From positions 100,420 to 164,419 of the forward strand of contig QQVD01000053.1 in the NCBI GenBank assembly GCA_003388555.1: a stretch of DNA of 64,000 nt. Reading direction: 5' to 3'. The notes beneath the pieces were generated by a model. It worked only from the letters and a program-made list of their open reading frames with translations. It made no database searches and was not told where the DNA came from. Each line of letters begins with the position of its first letter. Within the stretch, counting starts at the first letter, position 1. The DNA is from Acidobacteriota bacterium (GTDB lineage: Bacteria; Acidobacteriota; Thermoanaerobaculia; Multivoradales; Multivoraceae). Of the stretch, positions 34,341 to 42,385 are shown in pieces. The position numbers and the translations under genes are program-made.

Positions 34341-34748
34341 GTGGGCCAAGAACAGGCACACCCGACCCGCGTGGCTGGCGGATCGGGTGCTGATCGGGAG
34401 CCGTTGCGGGATGCCTCGGCGGTTGAAGTTTACGCAAGCCTGCCGCCATCGTTGCCGCCGTACAGGACCCTCGGCCCTCTCACGAGCTACAGGGCCGCCC
34501 GGAGCTTCCAGGCATCCGGCAAGCGCCAGACGCATGAGACGCTGATCCTCGAGGCGCTGCGCCAACTCGGACGACCCGCCACCTACGATGAAGTCGCCCA
34601 AGCCGCTGGCCTTCAGCCTGTCCAGGTTCATCGCCGGCTGAGCGGCACCGGGTCCCTCGTCGAGCGCGGCCTCGTGCGCAAGAACGGCCGGCGCATCGGG
34701 CTCTCCGGCAACAGCATGACCGCTTTCGAGCCGGTCGGGGCTTCGTAG
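34341..34748 (+). CDS. Winged-helix-like element protein
   Basis: 135 residues from GTG. The first 60 residues are disordered and Pro-rich. Residues about 62-125 form a winged helix: THETLILEALRQLGRPATYDEVAQAAGLQPVQVHRRLSGTGSLVERGLVRKNG. It probably regulates or assists replication. It begins three bases after the AlpA-like gene, and its stop overlaps the next start (TAGTG). Confidence 0.65.
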   Translation: MGQEQAHPTRVAGGSGADREPLRDASAVEVYASLPPSLPPYRTLGPLTSYRAARSFQASGKRQTHETLILEALRQLGRPATYDEVAQAAGLQPVQVHRRLSGTGSLVERGLVRKNGRRIGLSGNSMTAFEPVGAS

Positions 34749-35893
34749 TGGGCGCCTCCGGAGCCCGTGACGATCACGGCGTCCCGCTCGTTTGCTACGA
34801 GGAGGGATTCCGCTGCCCTGGCCCTGCCTACCAGCTCTACGCCAGCGACTTCGACGCGGACACGGCGTCCCTAGACTGCGCAGCGGTGGGCGCCTACCTG
34901 CGCCTCCTGAATGCGTCCTGGAAGACCGGCCCGCTGCCCGCGGATCCGGCGAAGTTGAGCCGCATCTGCCGTGAGGAGACTGGGCGCTTCGCAGCAATCT
35001 GGAGCGAGCTCTCCTCCTTCTGGGTGGAGATCGAGCACGACGGTTGCCGACGACTCGCGAACCGACGGCTGGAGCGGGTCCGCGAAGACCGGATCCTCTA
35101 CCACCGGCGCCAGAAGAAGGCCGGAAAGGCGAGCGCGAAGAAGCGGGCCCGAGCCGCGAGAGTGCCAACCACGGTTGAGCCGCGGTTGAACCACGGTGCC
35201 AACCAGAGGCCAGCCAAAGGGCAACCCGAGGGCAAGTCTCCCGTCTCCGATCTCCCTTCTCCCATCTCCGATCTCTCGTCTCTGAGTGAGAAGAGGGAGC
35301 CCGGGGGTGCGTCGGGCCGCCAGGATGACCCCGCGGCCACTGGTAGCCCGTCCGGAGGCGGACCGCCTGAGGGCGGCACACACACCCGACCACCGACCAA
35401 GGGCCGGAACTGGGCGCCAGCAAGCGAGCTCGATAGCGAAGCACTTGAGCGAGAAGTCGACTTTCTGGCTCAGCGATACGTGCCCGGCAAGGTTGACCTG
35501 CACGAGGCGCAGCGCGAGCTGATCGCTCTCCGTGCCGCCGGCGTCGACATCTCGGCACTGGACATCGCCGAGACCTTCGACGCGTACCTGCGATCTGGCA
35601 ACTGGAGCGGCAAGGCTGGCCAGACGCAGTTCACCCCGCTGCTCTCGCGCTTCCTCCGTGAGCGGATGTACCTACACCCACCTGCCACGACGATCGACGA
35701 TCGACAGGGGCCTCACACCGACGAGGAGACGCGCCGGCGCCTAACGGAGCAAGCGGAACGGTGGGCCGCGGATCGCGAGGCAAAGCGGCGACGAGGCGGC
35801 GGACCAGGCGAAGGCACGGCGTCGGGGAGCCTCATAGGACCGCCCCCGGATCGGGGCCCTGACGCCCAGCCGAGCCGCGGGGAGGCCAACTAG
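34748..35893 (+). CDS. DUF1376 (YdaU)-type phage replication protein
   Basis: 381 residues. The DUF1376 signature is at about 25-110: PAYQLYASDFDADTASLDCAAVGAYLRLLNASWKTGPLPADPAKLSRI. A Lys/Arg-rich linker and a low-complexity, repeat-bearing Ser/Pro region follow, and the C-terminal part (EREVDFLAQRYVPGKVDLHEAQRELIALRAAGVDI) is helical. In phages such proteins precede a DnaB or DnaC gene and act in replication initiation, and DnaB follows here directly. The linker encodes near-repeats (DLPSPISDLSSLS). The start is GTG overlapping the previous stop. Confidence 0.75.
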   Translation: MGASGARDDHGVPLVCYEEGFRCPGPAYQLYASDFDADTASLDCAAVGAYLRLLNASWKTGPLPADPAKLSRICREETGRFAAIWSELSSFWVEIEHDGCRRLANRRLERVREDRILYHRRQKKAGKASAKKRARAARVPTTVEPRLNHGANQRPAKGQPEGKSPVSDLPSPISDLSSLSEKREPGGASGRQDDPAATGSPSGGGPPEGGTHTRPPTKGRNWAPASELDSEALEREVDFLAQRYVPGKVDLHEAQRELIALRAAGVDISALDIAETFDAYLRSGNWSGKAGQTQFTPLLSRFLRERMYLHPPATTIDDRQGPHTDEETRRRLTEQAERWAADREAKRRRGGGPGEGTASGSLIGPPPDRGPDAQPSRGEAN

Positions 35894-37201
35894 ATGGCCG
35901 CCCGGGACCTGCACGACGAGCTGATGGAGGCGGCGGTGCTCGGGGCTGCGTTCGTGTCGACCGATCTGGCGTGGCGGGTGGTCGAGGAGACCCAGCCCTC
36001 CGACTACTGGAGTGAGAAGCACCGGCAGGTGTGGCTGGCTATCGAGCGATCTCTGAAGGAGACGAAGGGAGCCGACCTTCGCACCGTGACTGCGGCGCTC
36101 GAGGATGCTGGCTACCCGAACATGCTGCCGTACGTGGCGACCCTCGACGTGGAGTTGCCGGACCTCTCACGGGTGGGCGAGTACGTTCGCGAGGTGCGAG
36201 AGCTGGCCGCTCGCCGGCGGCTGCGCTCCTTCGTCGACACTTTCCGCGGCATGGTTGAGGACGGAGAGGTGGCGCTCGACGAGGTCGTCGCCAGGACCAC
36301 GAGGACCGTGGCGGAACTGGTGGGCACCGACCCGGCTGAAGGCTTCGCGACGTCGGGGGACTTGGCCGCCCAGGTGCGAGAGGCCGCGGACCGCACCGGC
36401 GAGCGAACCTGGGGAGTGCGCACCGGCTACGAGGGCCTAGACCGGCTCACCCGTGGCTTCCGTCCTGGGCAGCTCGTGGTGCTCGCAGGGCGGCCGGGGA
36501 TGGGCAAGACGGCCCTGGCCCTGGGCATGGCTCTCGGCGCGGCTCGAGACCGTCAGCGGGTCGCTGTCTTCTCCTACGAGATGACCACCGAGGAGCTCGC
36601 CCTCCGGGTGGCGGCCCAGGTCAGCAACCTCCCATTCGCTCGCATCCGCGACGGTGGCATGCCTCCCGACGATGTCCGCGAGCTCGCGGCCGCGGCTCAC
36701 GAGATGCAGGGGCTGAGCCTCTACACCTGCGACCACGCGATGCTGTCGACCGAGCGGCTGCACGCTATGTGCAGGCAGCTCCAGCGCGGCGCGGGACTCG
36801 ACTTCGTGGTGGTCGACTACCTGCAGCTCGTGACGCCAACGAACAAGAGGGCAAAGAAGGTGGAACAGATCACGGACATCAGCCGCGACCTCAAGCTCTT
36901 GGCGCTCGACCTGAAGGTGCCCGTCCTGGCTCTGTCGCAGCTCAATCGGAGCCTCGAGGATCGGCCCAACAAGCGCCCGCGCCTGTCCGATCTTCGAGAG
37001 TCGGGAGCCATCGAGCAGGACGCCGACCTGGTGCTCTTCGTCTTTCGCGAGTGCCTCTACGACCCTGACGCACCCAAGGCCCTGGCCGAGCTCGAAGTCG
37101 CGAAGCACCGAAACGGCGAGCTGCGTCGCCTGGCGCTCGCCTTCGATCCTCCGTCGATGACGTTCGCCGAGCTGACCTGTGACGAGGCCCTGGTCGCATG
37201 A
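35894..37201 (+). CDS. DnaB-family replicative helicase
   Basis: 435 residues, normal for a phage DnaB. The N-terminal helical domain (1-110) is followed by the RecA-like ATPase with Walker A GRPGMGKTAL (about 199-208), H1a VAVFSYEMTTEELALR, Walker B DFVVVDYLQLV, the ALSQLNRSLEDRPNKRPRLSDLRESGAIEQDAD loop and VAKHRNGELR near the end. It should load at the element origin with the upstream DUF1376-type protein and give the element its own replication. It starts at the codon after the previous stop, and its stop overlaps the next ATG. Confidence 0.92.
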   Translation: MAARDLHDELMEAAVLGAAFVSTDLAWRVVEETQPSDYWSEKHRQVWLAIERSLKETKGADLRTVTAALEDAGYPNMLPYVATLDVELPDLSRVGEYVREVRELAARRRLRSFVDTFRGMVEDGEVALDEVVARTTRTVAELVGTDPAEGFATSGDLAAQVREAADRTGERTWGVRTGYEGLDRLTRGFRPGQLVVLAGRPGMGKTALALGMALGAARDRQRVAVFSYEMTTEELALRVAAQVSNLPFARIRDGGMPPDDVRELAAAAHEMQGLSLYTCDHAMLSTERLHAMCRQLQRGAGLDFVVVDYLQLVTPTNKRAKKVEQITDISRDLKLLALDLKVPVLALSQLNRSLEDRPNKRPRLSDLRESGAIEQDADLVLFVFRECLYDPDAPKALAELEVAKHRNGELRRLALAFDPPSMTFAELTCDEALVA

Positions 37202-37797
37202 CGGCACGTCGTCAGCAGGAAGTGGCAGCCATTGCTGCGACACAGCCGCAGGAGCAGCGATCCGGGGCCGCCCCGTACCTTCCCCACCATCCAGGGCCTG
37301 AGCGCCCTCAGACAGACCGAGAGGCGGCCGAAGCCGTCAGGAGCGATTCGATGAGCGATCTGAACGAGAAGGCAGAGAAGGTAGAAGCGGCCCGGCAGAA
37401 GGTTCTCCGCGGTGCGCTGTTCAACGAGTTGAGAGAAGCTGGAGTCCTGGAGAACGCGCTTCCCGAAGTGACGATCTTCGCCATCGAGAGGGCCGGCCTC
37501 AACGACTTCTTCGTCGACGACACGGGCCGCCTACGGGTGACTCGCGGCGAGACCGGCAGCGGGACGGTCGGCGAGTTCGTGGCCGCCCATCGCCACAAGG
37601 AGCATTGGTTCGCTCCTGACCCCGCCAGGCAGCCCGCACAGCCCGCCGCCATGACCGTCGGAGAGTTTCTCGACAAGAGCGTCTCCGACATGAGCACCGC
37701 CGAGAAGATTCGGCGTGCCCGTCGCCTGGGCGCGGACGGCTGGGCGCGACTCGTCGTCGCTGAGGCGGAGGCCAAGGTGCGAGGGGCCAAGAAGTGA
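37198..37797 (+). CDS. Hypothetical element protein (intact copy)
   Basis: 199 residues from the ATG overlapping the dnaB stop, or 148 residues from ATG 37351, which has AGGAG upstream (MSDLNEKAEKVEAARQKVLRG). A helical N-terminus is followed by a segment with ALPEVTIFAIERAGLNDFFVDDTGRLRVT and a C-terminal helix ending in VRGAKK. No family is recognised. Its last 100 codons are part of the 1,204-bp duplicated unit. Its position directly before the TerS-like gene is where phages often place packaging accessory genes. Confidence 0.65.
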   Translation: MTARRQQEVAAIAATQPQEQRSGAAPYLPHHPGPERPQTDREAAEAVRSDSMSDLNEKAEKVEAARQKVLRGALFNELREAGVLENALPEVTIFAIERAGLNDFFVDDTGRLRVTRGETGSGTVGEFVAAHRHKEHWFAPDPARQPAQPAAMTVGEFLDKSVSDMSTAEKIRRARRLGADGWARLVVAEAEAKVRGAKK

Positions 37798-38698
37798 AGC
37801 GCGCCGACGCCCAACGGAAGAGGGCGCTCGAGGCGGTCGACCGTGGGGAGTTCGCCGAAGCTCGCCAGTCCCTGCAGGCTGGATCGACGAAGAGGCGCAC
37901 CGGGCGCCCCCGCATCGAGTTCGACCTCGAGGTGCTCGAGCGAGCCTGCGCTTCGTTCGCGCCGTCGATCGAGGAGCTCGCCACCCTCTTCGGGTGTTCG
38001 CCACGGACGATCCAGAACCGCAAGGCGGAGGGAGGCGACTTCGCCGAGATCTACGAGCGCGGCATGGCCCAGGCGAAGCTGAAGGCGCGTCGGCTGCTCT
38101 GGCGACATGCCGAGAGCCACGCGGGCGCGTCGATCTTCCTCGCCAAGAACCTGCTCGGAATGGCCGACCGCACAGAGACCGTGATGGCGCAACCGCTGCA
38201 GCGCTCCGTGATCGTGGTCCCCGAGCCGGTTACCTATGAAGAGTGGGTCGAGAAGTACGGCGAAGTGATCGAGGACAAGACCAACTGACCGGGTAGAGCG
38301 CAGCAACCTGCAGGTTGCCGTCCTGCACCCTGGGCGTCCACTTCCCACGAGTCGAGAGTCCCTTTCTGCACCCTTGAAAAAGGGGGCCGCAGCCGCGCAA
38401 CAACGAGCGAGACACCGATGGCCGACCAGATCGAGATCAGACTTGCCCTCGCGATTCGAGAGTTCCTCGATGCCTTCGACCAGGCCGAAGGACGGGCCGC
38501 GGCCGCTCTCGGACGGATGCGTGAAGCCGCCGAAGCAGTCGACTTCGATCCCACCGGCGAAGAGGCTCGAGAGCTCGCGGCCGAGGTCGAGCAGGTAGGC
38601 GAGAAGCTGAGGGAGGCCGGCGAGGCGGGGCGAGATGCGTTCGGCTCCGAGCTCAACGCAGCGATCGACCAGTTCGACGCGAAGCTCGAAGCTCTCGA
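37495..38698 (+). repeat. 1,204-bp tandem duplication, first copy
   Basis: The first copy is followed without gap by the second (38699-39902). I find no difference between them, and the encoded proteins are identical. The unit runs from codon 100 of the 199-residue gene, through the whole TerS-like gene, to codon 94 of the coiled-coil gene. 1,204 is not a multiple of three, so the junction creates frame-shifted gene ends. Confidence 0.9.
37794..38288 (+). CDS. Small-terminase-like (TerS) HTH protein, copy 1
   Basis: 164 residues. GRPRIEFDLEVLERACASFAPSIEELATLFGCSPRTIQNR is a helix-turn-helix of the type found in small terminase subunits. AKLKARRLLWRHAESHAGASIFLAKNLLGMADRTE matches the following helix in phage DNA-packaging proteins, normally LRRxQ...WLGKxxLGQ. 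A C-terminal tail (VTYEEWVEKYG) may contact a large subunit. No large terminase is encoded here; satellites use TerS to redirect a helper phage terminase. The start overlaps the previous stop. Confidence 0.6.
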   Translation: MKRADAQRKRALEAVDRGEFAEARQSLQAGSTKRRTGRPRIEFDLEVLERACASFAPSIEELATLFGCSPRTIQNRKAEGGDFAEIYERGMAQAKLKARRLLWRHAESHAGASIFLAKNLLGMADRTETVMAQPLQRSVIVVPEPVTYEEWVEKYGEVIEDKTN

Positions 38699-38744
38699 GG
38701 CCTCAACGACTTCTTCGTCGACGACACGGGCCGCCTACGGGTGA
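38418..38744 (+). pseudogene. Truncated 5' copy of the coiled-coil gene
   Basis: Codons 1-95 are identical to the full gene at 39622. The duplication junction then shifts it into 13 unrelated codons (STTSSSTTRAAYG) before a stop. It keeps the start and upstream region, so a 108-residue fragment may be made. It is a by-product of the tandem duplication. Confidence 0.8.
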
Positions 38745-39001
38745 CTCGCGGCGAGACCGGCAGCGGGACGGTCGGCGAGTTCGTGGCCGCCCATCGCCAC
38801 AAGGAGCATTGGTTCGCTCCTGACCCCGCCAGGCAGCCCGCACAGCCCGCCGCCATGACCGTCGGAGAGTTTCTCGACAAGAGCGTCTCCGACATGAGCA
38901 CCGCCGAGAAGATTCGGCGTGCCCGTCGCCTGGGCGCGGACGGCTGGGCGCGACTCGTCGTCGCTGAGGCGGAGGCCAAGGTGCGAGGGGCCAAGAAGTG
39001 A
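38741..39001 (+). pseudogene. Truncated 3' copy of the 199-residue gene
   Basis: Retains the last 86 codons in frame from a possible GTG (VTRGETGSGTVGEF). Its true upstream half and start are missing because the duplicated unit begins inside the gene. It still overlaps the second TerS-like gene by ATGA, as in the first copy. Confidence 0.75.
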
Positions 39002-39492
39002 AGCGCGCCGACGCCCAACGGAAGAGGGCGCTCGAGGCGGTCGACCGTGGGGAGTTCGCCGAAGCTCGCCAGTCCCTGCAGGCTGGATCGACGAAGAGGC
39101 GCACCGGGCGCCCCCGCATCGAGTTCGACCTCGAGGTGCTCGAGCGAGCCTGCGCTTCGTTCGCGCCGTCGATCGAGGAGCTCGCCACCCTCTTCGGGTG
39201 TTCGCCACGGACGATCCAGAACCGCAAGGCGGAGGGAGGCGACTTCGCCGAGATCTACGAGCGCGGCATGGCCCAGGCGAAGCTGAAGGCGCGTCGGCTG
39301 CTCTGGCGACATGCCGAGAGCCACGCGGGCGCGTCGATCTTCCTCGCCAAGAACCTGCTCGGAATGGCCGACCGCACAGAGACCGTGATGGCGCAACCGC
39401 TGCAGCGCTCCGTGATCGTGGTCCCCGAGCCGGTTACCTATGAAGAGTGGGTCGAGAAGTACGGCGAAGTGATCGAGGACAAGACCAACTGA
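38998..39492 (+). CDS. Small-terminase-like (TerS) HTH protein, copy 2
   Basis: Identical in all 164 residues to the product of 37794-38288, and the DNA appears identical as well. It is the copy that precedes the intact coiled-coil gene. If the duplication is real, TerS dosage is doubled relative to its neighbours. Perfect identity means the event is recent or maintained by conversion. Confidence 0.6.
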   Translation: MKRADAQRKRALEAVDRGEFAEARQSLQAGSTKRRTGRPRIEFDLEVLERACASFAPSIEELATLFGCSPRTIQNRKAEGGDFAEIYERGMAQAKLKARRLLWRHAESHAGASIFLAKNLLGMADRTETVMAQPLQRSVIVVPEPVTYEEWVEKYGEVIEDKTN

Positions 39493-39621
39493 CCGGGTAG
39501 AGCGCAGCAACCTGCAGGTTGCCGTCCTGCACCCTGGGCGTCCACTTCCCACGAGTCGAGAGTCCCTTTCTGCACCCTTGAAAAAGGGGGCCGCAGCCGC
39601 GCAACAACGAGCGAGACACCG

Positions 39622-41637
39622 ATGGCCGACCAGATCGAGATCAGACTTGCCCTCGCGATTCGAGAGTTCCTCGATGCCTTCGACCAGGCCGAAGGACGGG
39701 CCGCGGCCGCTCTCGGACGGATGCGTGAAGCCGCCGAAGCAGTCGACTTCGATCCCACCGGCGAAGAGGCTCGAGAGCTCGCGGCCGAGGTCGAGCAGGT
39801 AGGCGAGAAGCTGAGGGAGGCCGGCGAGGCGGGGCGAGATGCGTTCGGCTCCGAGCTCAACGCAGCGATCGACCAGTTCGACGCGAAGCTCGAAGCTCTC
39901 GAAGCCAAGGTCCAGGCGGTCGAGCAGGGCAACGCTCGCCTGGCCGGTTCTCTGGCCGAAGTGGAAGCGGGCGGCCGGGAAGCTTCCGAGGGGCTGAATC
40001 AGGCGAGGGAGGCAGCCGGCGGTCTGAGCGACGAGACCCTCGAGCTCGGCGCCAAGCTGCTCATTGGCTTCGAGGCGGTGAAGCAGTTCCAGCGTGCCGG
40101 GCTGGAGCTGACGGAAGGCCTCGGCGACCTTCTCGGGGGCCTCGGGCTGGCCGAAGAGAAGGTCGAGAGCTTCAAGGCCGTCCTCGCAACCCGCTTCGAT
40201 CTAAACCCCGTCAACGAGCTCACCGAGACCTTCCGCGTCTGGGTCGGCACCCTGGGGGAAGGCGAGGCCCTGCTCCTTCAGGCTGCCGACGCGGGTGTGC
40301 CTTTCGCTGCCTCTCTGGCCAAGATCGCTGGCGAGGTTCGGGCTCTCACCGAAGAGCAGACCCTCTCGAACGAAGAGCTGGAGCGCTACAACCGGAATCT
40401 GGCCGAGGCAGAGCGGCTCCTGGATCGTAGGGCGTTCGCTCAGGAGCGCGCCAGTTCGGCGATCTTCGGCGACGTTCAGGGAATCCGCCTCTACGCCGCT
40501 GCCCTGATCGATGCCGCGGAGAAGAGCGAGCTCAACGTCCAGCAGCTTGAGCGGCTACGAGAGGAGGCAGCTAAGACCCGAGACGAGCTGCTGTCTCTGG
40601 GCGCCGATGTGCCACCGAAGATCGCCGAGCTAGCGGCCGCCTTCGACGCTGCGCAGGAAGCGGCTCGAGCGGCTGCAGAGGCCCAGAAGGAGGCCGAGGA
40701 GGCGGCCGCCGACACTGAGGTGGCGCTCGAGGATGAGGCCGAGGCTGCCGAAGCAACAGCTACCGCCGTCTCGAAGGTGGGCGAGAGCAGCCGTTCGGCG
40801 GCGGCTGGCCAGCGCGAACTCCGCGACGAGGCCCAACAGACGAAGACTGTGTTCGACGAACTTGCCGAGGCGTACGAGAAGGCTCAACAGGAGGGGCAGC
40901 GGCAGGCAAGGACTGAGGAGAGCCAGACCGAGGCACAGGGCGACGCGGTGGAGCGCGCCCGGGCCCTCCACGAGGAGGTCGAGCGTCTTCGCGACCAGAC
41001 TCTCGTGGCCGGCGATGACACCGAGCGGCTGACGCAGGCACAGCGCGAGCTCACCGACGCTCTCGACGAAGTGAGGGCCTCCGGCGCGGACGTGCGCGAC
41101 GTCTACCTTGCGGCGGGAGAGGGCGCCGCCGACGCGGGCGAGCAGGTGACCGTCTTCGGCGCCGGGACCCGCGAAGCCGCCGAGATCGTGGACGAGTTCG
41201 CCGGCGCTGCAGTGGCCGCCGCCGACGCGACCGACACCTTCGCCGATGTGGGCCGCCAGAACCAGGCGGCGATGCAGGCTCAGACCATCAGCGGCGAGGA
41301 GCTACAGGCCAACCTCGAAGGGCTCAACGAGAGCACGTCCGATCTGGTGCTCGCCGGACTCCTCGGCATCGACACCAACCGCCAGGCGGCCGGCGCCCAG
41401 GAGCAGCTCGCCGAAGCGGTCGGTCTGGGAGAAACCGCCCTCGACAAGCAGGCCGAGACGGCCAAGGAGGTCTCGGAACAGCTCGCCGAGATGAAGAAGC
41501 GCCTCGAGGCCGTGGAGAAGTCGACCGGTGACGGACTGGTCAAGAACCTGCAGGCTGCTCTGAAGCTGGTGCAGGAACTGGTGCCGGCGTGCGAAGAGCT
41601 GGCCCGATGCATGGGTGAAGTCGCAGACGAGATCTAG
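39622..41637 (+). CDS. Large Ala/Glu-rich coiled-coil protein
   Basis: 671 residues with very high Ala and Glu content and long heptad regions (EEARELAAEVEQVGEKLREAGEAGRDAF, AAEAQKEAEEAAADTEVALEDEAEAAEATATAV, QLAEMKKRLEAVEKS). No membrane segment or enzyme motif is present. In a phage this position and composition would suggest a tail tape-measure or scaffold-like protein, but no tail gene surrounds it. In a satellite it could remodel or compete for helper capsids. That role is speculation; only the coiled coil is seen. Confidence 0.65.
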   Translation: MADQIEIRLALAIREFLDAFDQAEGRAAAALGRMREAAEAVDFDPTGEEARELAAEVEQVGEKLREAGEAGRDAFGSELNAAIDQFDAKLEALEAKVQAVEQGNARLAGSLAEVEAGGREASEGLNQAREAAGGLSDETLELGAKLLIGFEAVKQFQRAGLELTEGLGDLLGGLGLAEEKVESFKAVLATRFDLNPVNELTETFRVWVGTLGEGEALLLQAADAGVPFAASLAKIAGEVRALTEEQTLSNEELERYNRNLAEAERLLDRRAFAQERASSAIFGDVQGIRLYAAALIDAAEKSELNVQQLERLREEAAKTRDELLSLGADVPPKIAELAAAFDAAQEAARAAAEAQKEAEEAAADTEVALEDEAEAAEATATAVSKVGESSRSAAAGQRELRDEAQQTKTVFDELAEAYEKAQQEGQRQARTEESQTEAQGDAVERARALHEEVERLRDQTLVAGDDTERLTQAQRELTDALDEVRASGADVRDVYLAAGEGAADAGEQVTVFGAGTREAAEIVDEFAGAAVAAADATDTFADVGRQNQAAMQAQTISGEELQANLEGLNESTSDLVLAGLLGIDTNRQAAGAQEQLAEAVGLGETALDKQAETAKEVSEQLAEMKKRLEAVEKSTGDGLVKNLQAALKLVQELVPACEELARCMGEVADEI

Positions 41638-41639
41638 GC

Positions 41640-41957
41640 ATGACCACGCACACCAGCGACGAGGCCGCGCTCCGCATCCGTCGAGCGTGTGAGGAAGCCC
41701 GTCTCGTTGGACGCCAGGTCCAGGCCTGCCTTCAGCGAGTCGACGAGCTCGCTCGCAACGGCCTTCCTTCGGTGGCCTACCTCGACATCGTCGCCTACCT
41801 CCGGCGCTCGACAGCCACGCTCGACCGGCTGGTCCAGGGCGGTCTCGCCGATCGGGCTGGCTTCGTCGCGGTTCGAGAGGAGGTCCGAGCCGTGGCGTCG
41901 CTGCTCGAGGTCGACGAGGAGGCCGACGAATCGACCGAGCCCGCGTCGCCAAACTGA
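41640..41957 (+). CDS. Hypothetical helical element protein
   Basis: 105 residues starting two bases after the coiled-coil gene. Entirely helical, with CEEARLVGRQVQACLQRVDELARNGLPSVAYLDIVAYLRRSTATLDRLV and an acidic tail. No family is recognised. Tight spacing suggests translation with the coiled-coil protein, so they may act together. Confidence 0.6.
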   Translation: MTTHTSDEAALRIRRACEEARLVGRQVQACLQRVDELARNGLPSVAYLDIVAYLRRSTATLDRLVQGGLADRAGFVAVREEVRAVASLLEVDEEADESTEPASPN

Positions 41958-42048
41958 GGCGCGGCCTCCGTCTAGGAGTCGAGAGCGAAGCAGACCGCCG
42001 GCTGGTCCGTACGGGACTCTGAACAGACACCAAGGGGAGGACAAGACC

Positions 42049-42381
42049 ATGACGCAGATTCGAGGGGCAGCCGTCGCACGCCCGACCCGGAACTGGGGGC
42101 GCATCGCTCTCTACATCACCGGCGCCGTCTTCCTGCTGATCGCTCTTCTGGCCCTCGCCAGCGACAGCCCCGTCCAGGCCTCAGCCGCGCTGCTCGCGAT
42201 GCTGGGATGGGCCATCGGCCTCCTACTCGGGGCCGTGGTCTACTTCATCCCCTCGATCATCGCCAGCAAGAAGAAGCACCCGCACGTTCTGCCCATCGTG
42301 CTGCTCAACCTCTTCCTGGGATGGGCAATCCTCGGCTGGGTGGGCGCGTTGATCTGGGCGGTGATCGACGTGAAGCGGTGA
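42049..42381 (+). CDS. Superinfection-immunity-like membrane protein
   Basis: 110 residues with GGGGAGG nine bases before the ATG. Three or four membrane helices: IALYITGAVFLLIALLAL, LLAMLGWAIGLLLGAVVYFIPSIIA and LNLFLGWAILGWVGALIWAVID. The YF-P-IIA...K-HP...LNLFLGW--LGW--ALIWA pattern is the core of the Imm_superinfect family, named for the T4 Imm protein that blocks DNA entry of related phages. In this element it may protect the host or exclude competing phages. Some family members occur outside phages with unknown role. Confidence 0.75.
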   Translation: MTQIRGAAVARPTRNWGRIALYITGAVFLLIALLALASDSPVQASAALLAMLGWAIGLLLGAVVYFIPSIIASKKKHPHVLPIVLLNLFLGWAILGWVGALIWAVIDVKR

Positions 42382-42385
42382 GGCG

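Larger units (their letters stand above)
38699..39902 (+). repeat. 1,204-bp tandem duplication, second copy
   Basis: Repeats 37495-38698 exactly. The left edge joins GCTCTCGA of the coiled-coil gene to GGCCTCAAC of the 199-residue gene. No long homology is present at the original edges, so slippage at short homology or an assembly artefact are the candidate origins. Confidence 0.9.

Noticed and set aside
39622..41637. Tail tape-measure protein
   Set aside because: Length and coiled coil would fit, but there is no tail, baseplate or assembly chaperone gene and no hydrophobic segment. I kept the neutral call.
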